Shown: in pieces, positions 1-7,971 of the stretch
Layout: every line of letters starts with the position of its first letter
Numbering within the stretch: position 1 is the first letter of the stretch
Origin: an uncultured Methanomethylovorans sp.
Lineage (GTDB): Archaea > Halobacteriota > Methanosarcinia > Methanosarcinales > Methanosarcinaceae
DNA: 30,210 bases
Direction: 5' to 3'
NCBI GenBank assembly: GCA_937968035.1
Contig: CALBTS010000358.1
Location: 1 to 30,210, forward strand
Position numbers and translations under genes: made by a program
The notes under the pieces: model-generated
Told to the model about the DNA's origin: nothing
Databases searched by the model: none
The model's input: only the letters and a program-made list of their open reading frames with translations

Positions 1-2959
1 TGGCGCCAACAGTGTTTGCTTCTGAAGTTATGCCATTTGATGCATCGAAATCCCAGGAATAAGATGCTATTCCCTTGTCATCAGTGGAAGCACTAGCATC
101 GAAGGTCACAGCAGAACCAACTGTTGCAGTCTTATCAGCCCCGGCATTTGCAACAGGGGGAGCAGTATCTGTGGAAGTTGAACCTGAAGCAGAGGTTATA
201 GTTAACTTTGGCCTCATGGCGGTGTTTGAATGTTCAGAACTGTAGAATGCAATGTAATTTCCACTCTCACTCTTTGCCTTGATAAAGAAACCAGTGTTTG
301 TGTACTTTCCACTTACATATTCCTGCACAAGCTGTGTAACATCGAAGTCATAGTACTTGTTATCCGGAACTTTGCTTCCTGCAAAGGCCAATGAAGCATA
401 AGGTGCAGAACCTTGTGAAGCACCGTTCTTATCATACCAGTTTCCTCCTGCGTTACTCCACGACACACCAGACATTCTGGAATTCCAGGTAACATATTTT
501 GGATCCCATTCGACAGGCCTGTAAACTTCAACTATAGTATCAGAAGTACGTGTTGCGCTTGCCGGATAGTACCAGTAGAGAGAGAGTGTCGCTTTGGCTA
601 TTGTATCTGTTGTCTTATATCCGCTCAGATCGAAAAGGATCAGGTCTCTGCAGATACCTGTACTCTTTCCAACATCAACATAAGTAGTAGTGGAAAGTAC
701 ACTTGTTGGAGACAGTTCACGCAATCTGTTGTCATAAGTTGGTGTATAAGATACTGTATTTCCTGTGCTGCTACTGCTGGTAACAACTACATTTACCGTA
801 TCTGTTGCTTTCTGGCCAATGGTATCGGTTACAGTAAGTGTGACTATATAATTTCCTGTAACTGTATATGTTTTTGTGGCTGTTTTGCCTGTGGCTTCAG
901 AGGTTATACCATTTGATGCGTCAAAATCCCATGAATACGTTGCTATGCCTTTATCATCGGTAGACAAGCTTGCATCGAAATTGACTGCAGAACCTATGTT
1001 CGTGCTCTTATCAGGACCAGCATTGGCAACCGGCGGATTGTCAGTAGATGATGTATTTTCCACATGAAGGATCACCAGACCATTTTCAAAATCTGCTACA
1101 TATACGTAATTGCCTGAAACTGCAACACTGTATCCATGACCAGCGGTGTTATATCCTCCGGCAAGTGTCGGGGTTGCGACATTGCTCACATCAAGAATAA
1201 CAAGACCGCTTGTATCATCGGCAATATATACATAATTGCCGGATTTTACAACATTTTGTGCAAATTTTGTAACATAACTGCTTACAAGCGTTAGTTTAGC
1301 AGGATCACTTATGTTAATTATCACAAGACCATTGTTACCATCAGCTACGTATGCATAATTTCCGGATACAACAATACCATATGCCTGACCGGCAGTGTTG
1401 TAACTGCCTCTAAGGGTTGGTGCAGCAGGATTTGTGATATCAAGAACAACAAGGCCATTATCACCGTCTGCTACATATGCATAATTGCCGACTATGGCAA
1501 CATTTTCTGCATTACCTGCTGTGTCATAACTGCCCTTAAGGGTCGGAACCGCAGGATTTGTGATATCAACGATCACAAGGCCGCCAGCGCCATCAGCCAC
1601 ATATGCATAATTTCCTGATATGGTAACACCCCATGAACGGCCAGCAGTATTGTAACTGCCTTTAAGGGCTGGTGACGCTTTATTTGTTACATCCACAATT
1701 ACAAGGCCGTAAGTGTCATCTGCTATATATGCATAATTTCCTGATACAGCAAGATCCCTTGCATATCCCTGAGTAATATAACTACCTGCACGCTTAGGAG
1801 AAGCGGGATTTGAGATGTCCACTATGGTAAGACCCATATAACCATAGGCTAAGTATGCATAGTTTCCTGATATGGCAACGCCAGATGCATAGCCAGATAC
1901 ATCATAGACGCCTGCGCGGGTAGGTGCAGAAGGAGTACTTATATTCACTATTGCAAGGCCACTTCTGCCATAGGCTGTATATGCATAGTTCCCTGCTACA
2001 AAAACGTCATATGCAACCCCTTCAGTAGCAGTATAAGTGGCTGCTCTAAATGGTGAGGCTGGATTTGTGATATTCACTATTGCAAGACCGCTGGCATCAT
2101 CGGCTACATAGACGTAACTTCCGGATAAGACAACGCTTGATGCCTTTCCAGGAGTATCAAATCTCCCTGTGTAAGTTGGAGCAGATGGATCTTTGATGTT
2201 TAAGATCACAAGACCATTAGTTTCATCGGCGACATATGCATAGCTGCCTGATACTGCGACACCGGTTGCTTTTATCGTATCATAGGAACCCGCAAGTTTT
2301 GGTGAAGAAGGAGTGGTTACATCCATGACAATAAGGCCGCTTGTATCATCGGCTACGTATGCATAATTCCCGGACAAAACAACACTCTGTGCATTGGTAG
2401 TATCTAATCTACCTTTGAACGTTAAAGCTGTGGGTTTTGTAATATCTACTACTATAAGGCCACTGGTTCCATAAGCTACATAGGCATTGCTACCTGAAAC
2501 AGCAACATCATAAGCAGCTCCGGAACTATAAGCATAGGTACCTCTTATCGCAGGTGCTGTACGGTTTGAAATATCAACCACTACAAGACCGCTGTTCCCA
2601 TCAGCCAGGTAAGCATAATTTCCTGATACAGCAATGTCGTTAATTACTGCTGTGGTTGTTACCCTTCCAACTAACGATGGATTGGCAACATTAGTAATAT
2701 CAACTATTACAAGGTCTTGTCCCTGTCCAAGATAGGCGTAGTTTCCGGAAACCGCAACGCAGAAAACACTTCCGCCATAATGGCCGATGAAATCCTCTCC
2801 TTCCAGGGCATTTGTAATGACTGTATCATTGTTTGTGTTTTCATTGAACTGACTGACAAAATCTACTTTTAGCTCTGCGGCTGAACCAATACCGGAAGCT
2901 GTTATCATAAAAAGTAATAATGTGCATAGATAAACTAATGTGTTAAATTTTATTTTCAT
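1..2959 (-). CDS. Secreted surface protein: LVIVD propeller repeats, PKD domains, disaggregatase-related domain (partial)
   Basis: An open frame of about 986 codons starts at ATG 2959 and runs off the left edge without a stop, so the C-terminus is missing. A good ribosome binding site (AGGTGG) lies just upstream. Residues 1-28 form a signal peptide (hydrophobic LVYLCTLLLFMI, cleavage near GSAA). Residues about 75-630 hold about 14 repeats of roughly 42 residues, each with a core such as LVIVDITNPAVP and a partner strand such as VSGNYAYVAD; this is the LVIVD repeat, known to build beta-propellers. A PKD domain follows (NPPVANAGPDK, YSWDFD, about 636-720). Next, about 730-925, is a domain opening with DNRLRELSPTS, which resembles the disaggregatase-related/CBM96-like domain of Methanosarcina surface proteins. 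A second PKD begins near 930 and is cut. The family pattern suggests a cell-envelope or matrix protein; binding partner unknown. Domain calls are from motif recognition only. Confidence 0.9.
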   Translation of the reverse strand, partial: MKIKFNTLVYLCTLLLFMITASGIGSAAELKVDFVSQFNENTNNDTVITNALEGEDFIGHYGGSVFCVAVSGNYAYLGQGQDLVIVDITNVANPSLVGRVTTTAVINDIAVSGNYAYLADGNSGLVVVDISNRTAPAIRGTYAYSSGAAYDVAVSGSNAYVAYGTSGLIVVDITKPTALTFKGRLDTTNAQSVVLSGNYAYVADDTSGLIVMDVTTPSSPKLAGSYDTIKATGVAVSGSYAYVADETNGLVILNIKDPSAPTYTGRFDTPGKASSVVLSGSYVYVADDASGLAIVNITNPASPFRAATYTATEGVAYDVFVAGNYAYTAYGRSGLAIVNISTPSAPTRAGVYDVSGYASGVAISGNYAYLAYGYMGLTIVDISNPASPKRAGSYITQGYARDLAVSGNYAYIADDTYGLVIVDVTNKASPALKGSYNTAGRSWGVTISGNYAYVADGAGGLVIVDITNPAVPTLKGSYDTAGNAENVAIVGNYAYVADGDNGLVVLDITNPAAPTLRGSYNTAGQAYGIVVSGNYAYVADGNNGLVIINISDPAKLTLVSSYVTKFAQNVVKSGNYVYIADDTSGLVILDVSNVATPTLAGGYNTAGHGYSVAVSGNYVYVADFENGLVILHVENTSSTDNPPVANAGPDKSTNIGSAVNFDASLSTDDKGIATYSWDFDASNGITSEATGKTATKTYTVTGNYIVTLTVTDTIGQKATDTVNVVVTSSSSTGNTVSYTPTYDNRLRELSPTSVLSTTTYVDVGKSTGICRDLILFDLSGYKTTDTIAKATLSLYWYYPASATRTSDTIVEVYRPVEWDPKYVTWNSRMSGVSWSNAGGNWYDKNGASQGSAPYASLAFAGSKVPDNKYYDFDVTQLVQEYVSGKYTNTGFFIKAKSESGNYIAFYSSEHSNTAMRPKLTITSASGSTSTDTAPPVANAGADKTATVGSAVTFDASASTDDKGIASYSWDFDASNGITSEANTVGA

Positions 2960-3033
2960 TGACACCACCTGCTCTATTTTAAGAGAGGATTTTTTTGCTC
3001 TATACTAAAGTCCTGCTACCTTGCAATAACTTA

Positions 3034-3042
3034 CTATATAAA
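3034..3042 (-). promoter_or_regulatory. TATA box for the LVIVD surface protein
   Basis: On the minus strand this reads TTTATATAG, a close match to the archaeal TATA box. Transcription would start about 25 bases downstream, near 3010, leaving a leader of about 50 bases that holds the AGGTGG ribosome binding site. The surrounding 2960-3118 is very AT-rich and contains no gene. Confidence 0.55.
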
Positions 3043-3118
3043 TCTAGTCAAAATAAAAATAAATAATAATATATTTTTAATATTATTTATTAACATTTAA
3101 CATAATTTATATCTACAA

Positions 3119-3463
3119 TTAGTGATGTTCGGGAGATCTAGCACTGCCCATACCCACATATATCCTCAAATCTCTGCTCCACCAGTTTACAGACCCCTGT
3201 CTACTGCATCCCCTGCACTGAGTAGGAATATCATCGTTCATAAACTGCAAGAGAGACTCACCTTTTACCCTTTCTATATATGCAGGAACCATCTGTGCCA
3301 ATCTCAAATACCCATGTAACAAGCACCTCTGGCTTATCGACCTTTCACCCTTCCTGAAAACCATCCACTCGAAGATACATTCTTTTTTACATACAGGACA
3401 GTAGATGCCAATATCATGTCTGGGAAATACCTCATCAATTACTCTTGATGCTGCTATGCTCAT
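3119..3463 (-). CDS. Small Cys-rich protein, possible zinc ribbon, unknown function
   Basis: A 114-residue frame with a plausible ribosome binding site (GAGGT, five bases before the ATG). I do not recognise the family. Two CxxC pairs are visible (C22/C25 in CPVC and C83/C86 in CRGC), plus C29, C47 and H50. Such spacing often binds zinc, so a zinc-ribbon fold is inferred. There is no signal peptide or membrane segment. It stands alone: the divergent and downstream DNA is gene-poor, and the next gene on the right is a broken acetyltransferase, so this could be accessory DNA or a decayed remnant of a longer gene. The downstream 3118-2960 region holds the promoter of the surface protein on the same strand. 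Confidence 0.45.
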   Translation of the reverse strand: MSIAASRVIDEVFPRHDIGIYCPVCKKECIFEWMVFRKGERSISQRCLLHGYLRLAQMVPAYIERVKGESLLQFMNDDIPTQCRGCSRQGSVNWWSRDLRIYVGMGSARSPEHH

Positions 3464-3856
3464 CTAAGACCTCAGAAATTGGATGAAACTCTATTCATAG
3501 TGTAAGCAGTTTGGAGATTAACACCTGAGCCAAGTGGGGTGAAAGTTACCATGTGCTCATCACATCCCGAAACCTACCATTGAACACTGTACAAACCTTT
3601 TTATTCGCTGTTCTCTAATCTGAGGATATGAGCCATAATCGGAGACGCAGCCCTCTGGCTCGCCTCTTGTAGACCACTACTTTAGGAAAATCGAGTGCCT
3701 TAGGCAGAGAACTTTCCTTTGGCATTTCGAAACTAAATTTCCTGGCACAACTCCTATTTTTCTTTGACTTGATGGTCGAGACATATAACAAAACTTATCT
3801 ATTTTTGACTCGTATTTCAATAAAGGTTCAATATACGAGCGTATTTTAAGGAGAAT
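3464..3856. other. Gene-poor stretch of about 390 bp
   Basis: I see no convincing gene on either strand. A minus-strand open frame spanning 3677-3991 has no recognisable motif and largely overlaps the acetyltransferase remnant. A 26-codon minus-strand frame ends just upstream of the Cys-rich protein, but is too short to judge. No tRNA, clear terminal inverted repeats or CRISPR-like repeats were found. Because the acetyltransferase on its right loses homology abruptly near 3850, this stretch may be the scar of an insertion or deletion. Confidence 0.4.
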
Positions 3857-4180
3857 GTGCATCGCAAGAACGCAGAACTGGGTTATTATCTGGCTGAGGA
3901 ATACTGGGGAAAAGGTACCATGACAAAAGTGGTAAGGCGTATGACACAATACCTGTTCGGGAACTTCGATATAATAAGGGTTTATGCCCAACCCTTTGCC
4001 AGAAATACAGCATCAAGGAGAGTTCTTGAAAAGGCAGGCTTCAGGCTTGAAGCAGTCCTGAAGAACAATATCATCAAAAATGATGTTGTGCAGGATGGCT
4101 GCATATATGCTGTCCTCAAAGATGAGTTTAAGAGTACGGCTGAGTGCACTTTTTTGACATGTGGACCAGAAAACATGTAG
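3857..4180 (+). pseudogene. GNAT acetyltransferase (RimJ/RimL-like), N-terminal half missing
   Basis: The frame encodes about 107 residues matching only the C-terminal half of a RimJ/RimL-type N-acetyltransferase. Visible motifs are the acetyl-CoA binding segment (RKNAELGYYLAEEYWGKG) and the family's closing part (VYAQPFARNTASRRVLEKAGF). Full-length members have about 170-190 residues. The expected N-terminal part (substrate and first acceptor strands) is absent: upstream in the same frame only about ten more codons are open before a TAA at 3821, and none look like the family. The first possible start is GTG 3857, with GGAG close by. The gene is probably non-functional. PhzF-like gene follows 24 bases later on the same strand. 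Confidence 0.75.
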
Positions 4181-4204
4181 ATGTCCTGAACTAAAAGGGA
4201 TTCT

Positions 4205-5086
4205 ATGAGAGAATATAATTATAAAAAAATTGATGCTTTTACGTCGGAAAAATCCCTTGGTAATCCTGCAGCATGTATTTATCTGGAGGACGATCAAACG
4301 CTCACGGACAAGGAAATGCTGAATATTGCAAAGCAGCATAAAGGATGTGTATCAGAGGTTGTGTTTTGCAGGAAATACCATGAAAGCCAGTTTGAGCTTA
4401 CATATTACTCTTCAGAGTGCGAGGTTGATCTTTGCGGACATGGGACCATCGCCTGCATGTATAGCCTGATAAAAAGCACTCCAAAGCTCTTGGCCATGGA
4501 TGAATTGCTCATTTATACTCGTAAAAAAGGAGCTTTGAAGGTCTATAATAAAATACTCGAACAGGATGCTGTATATATTTCAGCTCCTAAGCCAATATTC
4601 ATCGGAACAAAGCTGTCCCTGGAACTCATTGCGCAGAATTTGGGCTTGGAAAGTTCTAAACTATCAAATAAGTATTCTGTTGATGTTATCGATGTAGGAC
4701 TTGTGACCCTGATAGTTCCTGTCGAAAACCTTTCAGACGAAATCAATATGTTTCCGGATGAACAAAGTCTTAAGAAATTCTGCATGGAGAGCTCAATTGA
4801 CATCATATTGATCTTTTCAATGGAAGTAAAGGATAAAAGAAACTTTGCTCATACAAGAGTTTTCGCGCCTAAATTCGGTTACCTGGAAGATCCTGCCACG
4901 GGTTCAGGTAACAGTGCTTTTGGTTACTACATGCTAAATAACAATATGTGGAATGGCAATGATATTTTTATTGAGCAGGGCGGTGCAAGCGTGGAATTCA
5001 ACATTGTAAAACTAAGGACTCTAAACGGTACTTTGCTTTTCGGTGGTAGTGCCACAGATCGTATTGTAGGTAAGTACTATCTGTAA
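4205..5086 (+). CDS. PhzF family isomerase-like protein
   Basis: 293 residues, the usual size for PhzF/YddE proteins, which have a two-domain diaminopimelate-epimerase-like fold and include isomerases of dihydro-hydroxyanthranilate in phenazine producers. Visible signatures: the opening YKKIDAFTSEKSLGNPAA, a conserved Glu in the segment VSEVVF (the catalytic acid of the family), EVDLCGHGT, and DPATGSGN in the C-terminal domain. The physiological substrate of most family members, including archaeal ones, is unknown; there are no phenazine genes nearby, so a phenazine role is not supported. The start at ATG 4205 has only a weak AAGGGA site. It converges with the radical SAM gene, 44 bases away. 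Confidence 0.88.
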   Translation: MREYNYKKIDAFTSEKSLGNPAACIYLEDDQTLTDKEMLNIAKQHKGCVSEVVFCRKYHESQFELTYYSSECEVDLCGHGTIACMYSLIKSTPKLLAMDELLIYTRKKGALKVYNKILEQDAVYISAPKPIFIGTKLSLELIAQNLGLESSKLSNKYSVDVIDVGLVTLIVPVENLSDEINMFPDEQSLKKFCMESSIDIILIFSMEVKDKRNFAHTRVFAPKFGYLEDPATGSGNSAFGYYMLNNNMWNGNDIFIEQGGASVEFNIVKLRTLNGTLLFGGSATDRIVGKYYL

Positions 5087-5130
5087 AAATAAAAAACTTG
5101 AATGGGATCGAAAGTATCAATTTAGCCCCT

Positions 5131-6111
5131 TTATTCCATATCCGAATGCGGATTAACATCGCATCCAGTACATGGAAGGCACATTGTCCGGAATGTATCG
5201 GCACGCAGACCATATTCGTCCAGTTTCTCACGCAGGAAACGGGTCAGACGCATGAGCCTGTCAGCAGATGGTCGTTCTATGAATACCTCGCCTTTTCTTA
5301 AGGGATGAGGACTGGCAGCCCTGAGGATAGGGACCACGCCCATTTTCACAAGCTCCTCGATGCCTTTCATGGCAGACTCATCGGTTTCCCCCAGGCCGAT
5401 TATAAAATTCGAGCACACTTTATTGCGACCGAAGATCTCCACACCTTCACGCAGACCGGCAAGCACATCTTCCAGACCGCCTCCCGGACAGACTTTGTTG
5501 AATATATCCCTGTCCATGGTCTCTACGTTGTATTTGAGTTCATCAGCACCGGCATCTCTGAGCCTGCGGGTGGAATCGTTTGTGGGATAGACTGAAACGC
5601 CTATGGGCACGGTATATCTTTCCCTGAGCCTGCGGATTAGCTCTTCAGCTCTGTCAACTTCTTTTTCAGGAGAGATCTCTACACCTGATGTTATGGAGAT
5701 CGCATGCATCCTGCCGGTGGCATGGGCCCTTTCTATCATTGCAAGCATCTCGTCCATAGTCTTGACCTTACCCTGCAGTTTAGGCACCGGACAGAACTTA
5801 CAGTCAAATATGCATTTCTCGCACATGGTAATAAAAGCCTGGTCCGGACAGTGAATGAGTTCTTCTTCAATGATACCACGGGCGATCTCCTGGCCGTTTT
5901 TCGTGATCACAAGCTCTTCATTTTCTGTTTTACCTTTGAGAGGAGATCCTGAGTTGATCCCGAGGCGTACCCGGTGTCCACCGGAACTAAAGAAAAAAGC
6001 CATTTTTCCTGCACCGGGACCTGCAGTAGGTATGGTGGTGCGGCCCAGCAGGCAGGGGTCCATATCCACAGAACCTGCAGCAATGAGTTCGGCTTTTACT
6101 TTGGGTCTCAT
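5131..6111 (-). CDS. Radical SAM protein, biotin-synthase-related family
   Basis: 326 residues. The iron-sulfur cluster motif CxxxCxxC is seen at C100, C104 and C107 (CIFDCKFC), with an additional C97. The rest fits a radical SAM TIM barrel: SITSGVEIS for the SAM-binding GGE-like segment, PIGVSVYP, ELKYNVETMD and NFIIGLGETD. The C-terminus carries a second cysteine triad, C311, C314 and C317 (MCLPCTGCDVNPH), which could bind an auxiliary cluster or metal. I believe it belongs to the biotin-synthase-related radical SAM group found in methanogens; the reaction is unknown to me. AGGT lies eight bases before ATG 6111. It stands alone, convergent with the PhzF-like gene and divergent from the membrane protein gene. 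Confidence 0.85.
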   Translation of the reverse strand: MRPKVKAELIAAGSVDMDPCLLGRTTIPTAGPGAGKMAFFFSSGGHRVRLGINSGSPLKGKTENEELVITKNGQEIARGIIEEELIHCPDQAFITMCEKCIFDCKFCPVPKLQGKVKTMDEMLAMIERAHATGRMHAISITSGVEISPEKEVDRAEELIRRLRERYTVPIGVSVYPTNDSTRRLRDAGADELKYNVETMDRDIFNKVCPGGGLEDVLAGLREGVEIFGRNKVCSNFIIGLGETDESAMKGIEELVKMGVVPILRAASPHPLRKGEVFIERPSADRLMRLTRFLREKLDEYGLRADTFRTMCLPCTGCDVNPHSDME

Positions 6112-6282
6112 GGTATTACCTATAAGCTGATGCTCTACAACTATCCCGCGAAATACTTGATTCTTTCTGTCAGAGAGATCGCCTTAAGTACGGCTATAAG
6201 ATATAATGTATTATATTATTTTGATTTGAATACAATATTTAGTACGATAAAAACAAAGAACTCATATAACATAAGATGTACC

Positions 6283-6290
6283 TTTTTATA
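6283..6290 (+). promoter_or_regulatory. TATA box for the small membrane protein gene
   Basis: TTTTTATA lies 63 bases before the ATG at 6353. Expected transcription start is about 6315, giving a short leader with the AGGGGAG ribosome binding site. The 6112-6352 spacer is AT-rich and must also hold the divergent promoter of the radical SAM gene, for which the AT-rich run around 6197-6222 is the best candidate. Confidence 0.4.
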
Positions 6291-6352
6291 CTACAATAGT
6301 ATTTTATGTGACATAGAGCATTTTGTCCGGAGAGTCTATAAGGGGAGAAAAA

Positions 6353-6781
6353 ATGTCAACTGAAGCTGTTGTGGGTTCAGCATGCAATACGCTTTCAAAG
6401 GAATTGAAGAGGCCAAACGGATTCAGCATCATGCTTACAATACTGATGTTGGGAGTTTTTGGACACCTGCTCCAGACCATGCCTCAAATACCGGCTTTTA
6501 TATTCGGAAAAATGATATATGGACTTGTAGGCACCGTCTTAGCTTTTATCTCCGGGATCATCGGACTATTTATTACATATGGGTTCTATAAGCTCAAAAA
6601 GATCGCATGGACACTCGGATTGCCATGGCTTCTGTTAGAAGGTGTCAACGGCTTTCTTTCCTTGTTCATATTTCCTCCAATAACGGTTAGCTCCTTGATC
6701 ATAATAGCAACCAGTTCGTTGATAACAGCCATACCAGCACTACTGTATATCCTTTCCAAAAAAGAGTACTTCATTTGCTGA
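6353..6781 (+). CDS. Small integral membrane protein, unknown function
   Basis: 142 residues from ATG 6353, chosen over an upstream TTG because AGGGGAG sits six bases before it. After a short polar N-terminus (about 24 residues) there are four hydrophobic segments: MLTILMLGVFGHLL, YGLVGTVLAFISGIIGLFI, the TLGLPWLLLEGVNGFLSLFI region, and SLIIIATSSLITAIPALLYIL. The family is not recognised and no catalytic motif is visible. It is monocistronic; the methyltransferase gene downstream has its own promoter. The loop between segments 2 and 3 is basic (KLKK), which would place it in the cytoplasm by the positive-inside rule. Confidence 0.7.
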   Translation: MSTEAVVGSACNTLSKELKRPNGFSIMLTILMLGVFGHLLQTMPQIPAFIFGKMIYGLVGTVLAFISGIIGLFITYGFYKLKKIAWTLGLPWLLLEGVNGFLSLFIFPPITVSSLIIIATSSLITAIPALLYILSKKEYFIC

Positions 6782-6801
6782 AATTTTTGGAGACTATTCT
6801 C

Positions 6802-6829
6802 TTAGTTTCTTCCTGTTAGTTTCTTCCTG
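6802..6829. repeat. Two tandem copies of a 14-bp sequence
   Basis: TTAGTTTCTTCCTG occurs twice back to back (6802-6815 and 6816-6829). It follows the stop of the membrane protein gene by about 20 bases and is pyrimidine-rich, so it may lie in that gene's transcription termination zone. It may also be a chance slippage duplication. Confidence 0.6.
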
Positions 6830-6860
6830 AATATGATCCAATGAATGTGTTGCAGCAACC

Positions 6861-6868
6861 TAATATAA
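6861..6868 (+). promoter_or_regulatory. TATA box for the methyltransferase gene
   Basis: TAATATAA lies about 50 bases upstream of ATG 6917, placing a transcription start near 6890 and the GGGAG ribosome binding site inside the short leader. Confidence 0.4.
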
Positions 6869-6916
6869 CCTAGTGTGCAATGGAAGTTCCACAATTAAAG
6901 AAAAAGCAGGGAGAAC

Positions 6917-7720
6917 ATGAATAACAAATACGTCCACGGCTACTCCGAAAGAGAGGCTTTGAGGCTGCATGACCAGGCGATGACACTGGAGGAACTGCTG
7001 CACAGCGATACCCATTACCAGCCAGGGGAAAAAGTGCTGGAAGCTGGCTGCGGTATTGGTGCGCAGACCGTTATCCTCTCAAAGAACAGCCCGGGTGCTG
7101 ATATCACTTCCATTGACATTTCCGATGACTCTCTTAAACTTGCCATGCAGCGGGCTAAAACTCATGGTCTTTCCAATGTAAGCTTTCGGCAGGCAGACAT
7201 TTTCAACCTGCTCTTTGATGATGAATGCTTTGATCATGTATTCGTGTGCTTTGTGCTGGAACACCTTGAGCATCCCTTGGAAGCTTTGAAGAAGCTCATG
7301 CGGGTGCTGAAAAAAGGCGGCACCATCACGGTCATCGAGGGAGATCATGGCTCATGTTTCTTCCACCCGGAAACCGAGGCAGCACGCAAGGCATGGAACA
7401 GCCTGATAGTCTCGCAGGCTATGCTCGGCGGCAATTCCCTTGTGGGCAGAGAGCTATACCCACTGCTTAAACAGGCGGGTTTCAGGGATGTGAAGGTGTC
7501 ACCCCGCATGGTATACAGCGATGCCAGCCGCCCTCATATGGAAGAAGGCTTTGTAAGACTGACCATCATCCCCATGGTGGAAGGAGTGAGGGAAAAAGCC
7601 ATCCGGATGGACATCATCGATGAGGAAACATTTAACAGGGGGATCGAAGACCTGCATAGGACAGCTTCTGAAGAAGGGACATTCAACTATATGTTCTTTA
7701 AAGGTGTGGGGAGGAAATAA
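6917..7720 (+). CDS. Class I SAM-dependent methyltransferase
   Basis: 267 residues. The SAM-binding motif I is seen at about residues 40-51 (VLEAGCGIGAQT), motif II around DITSIDISDDSL, and the post-motif segments RQADIFNL and FVLEHLEHPLEALKKLMRVLKKGG, all in the order expected for a Rossmann-fold methyltransferase of the UbiE/Methyltransf_11 group. Residues after about 150 form a C-terminal extension that probably defines the substrate, which I cannot name. GGGAG lies just upstream of ATG 6917. No neighbours share an obvious pathway; the nitrilase-family gene starts 251 bases downstream behind its own likely promoter. Confidence 0.85.
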   Translation: MNNKYVHGYSEREALRLHDQAMTLEELLHSDTHYQPGEKVLEAGCGIGAQTVILSKNSPGADITSIDISDDSLKLAMQRAKTHGLSNVSFRQADIFNLLFDDECFDHVFVCFVLEHLEHPLEALKKLMRVLKKGGTITVIEGDHGSCFFHPETEAARKAWNSLIVSQAMLGGNSLVGRELYPLLKQAGFRDVKVSPRMVYSDASRPHMEEGFVRLTIIPMVEGVREKAIRMDIIDEETFNRGIEDLHRTASEEGTFNYMFFKGVGRK

Positions 7721-7810
7721 ATCATTTCATTACTTTTTCAATCAATTCTAGCCTCATTAAATAGTCAATCAGTCACTAATAATTAAAAACAAGCTCAATA
7801 GCTTATTTGG

Positions 7811-7859
7811 GCTCTGTGGAAAAACTGTATGTTAACCGAACCACAAGAGTTCACAGAGC
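7811..7859. repeat. Inverted repeat after the methyltransferase gene
   Basis: GCTCTGTG (7811-7818) is matched by CACAGAGC (7852-7859) with 33 bases between them. The arms extend inward by a G-T and an A-T pair. The spacer also includes CCACAAGAG. It could form an RNA hairpin downstream of the methyltransferase, or be a relic of transposon ends; no transposase is nearby. Confidence 0.5.
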
Positions 7860-7971
7860 ATGAAAAATGCTGCTAAGTTTTAGACTGTTTTAAGACAGAA
7901 GGGTTTAAAACAGATATAGATAGTCTCTTGATCAACTAGTGATCCTCACTTAAAATAAGGAGCATTGGAAA

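Noticed and set aside
1070..2800. Regular repeats of about 126-129 bp suggesting a satellite or CRISPR-like array
   Set aside because: The period matches 42 codons of an open reading frame and the variation is mostly synonymous or conservative; these are LVIVD protein repeats.
3677..3991. Minus-strand ORF of 104 codons across the GNAT remnant
   Set aside because: It overlaps the recognisable acetyltransferase in antisense, has no motif and no ribosome binding site.
4205..5086. Phenazine biosynthesis gene
   Set aside because: Only the PhzF-like fold is present; no other phenazine genes are in the window and archaeal PhzF-like proteins have no established phenazine role.
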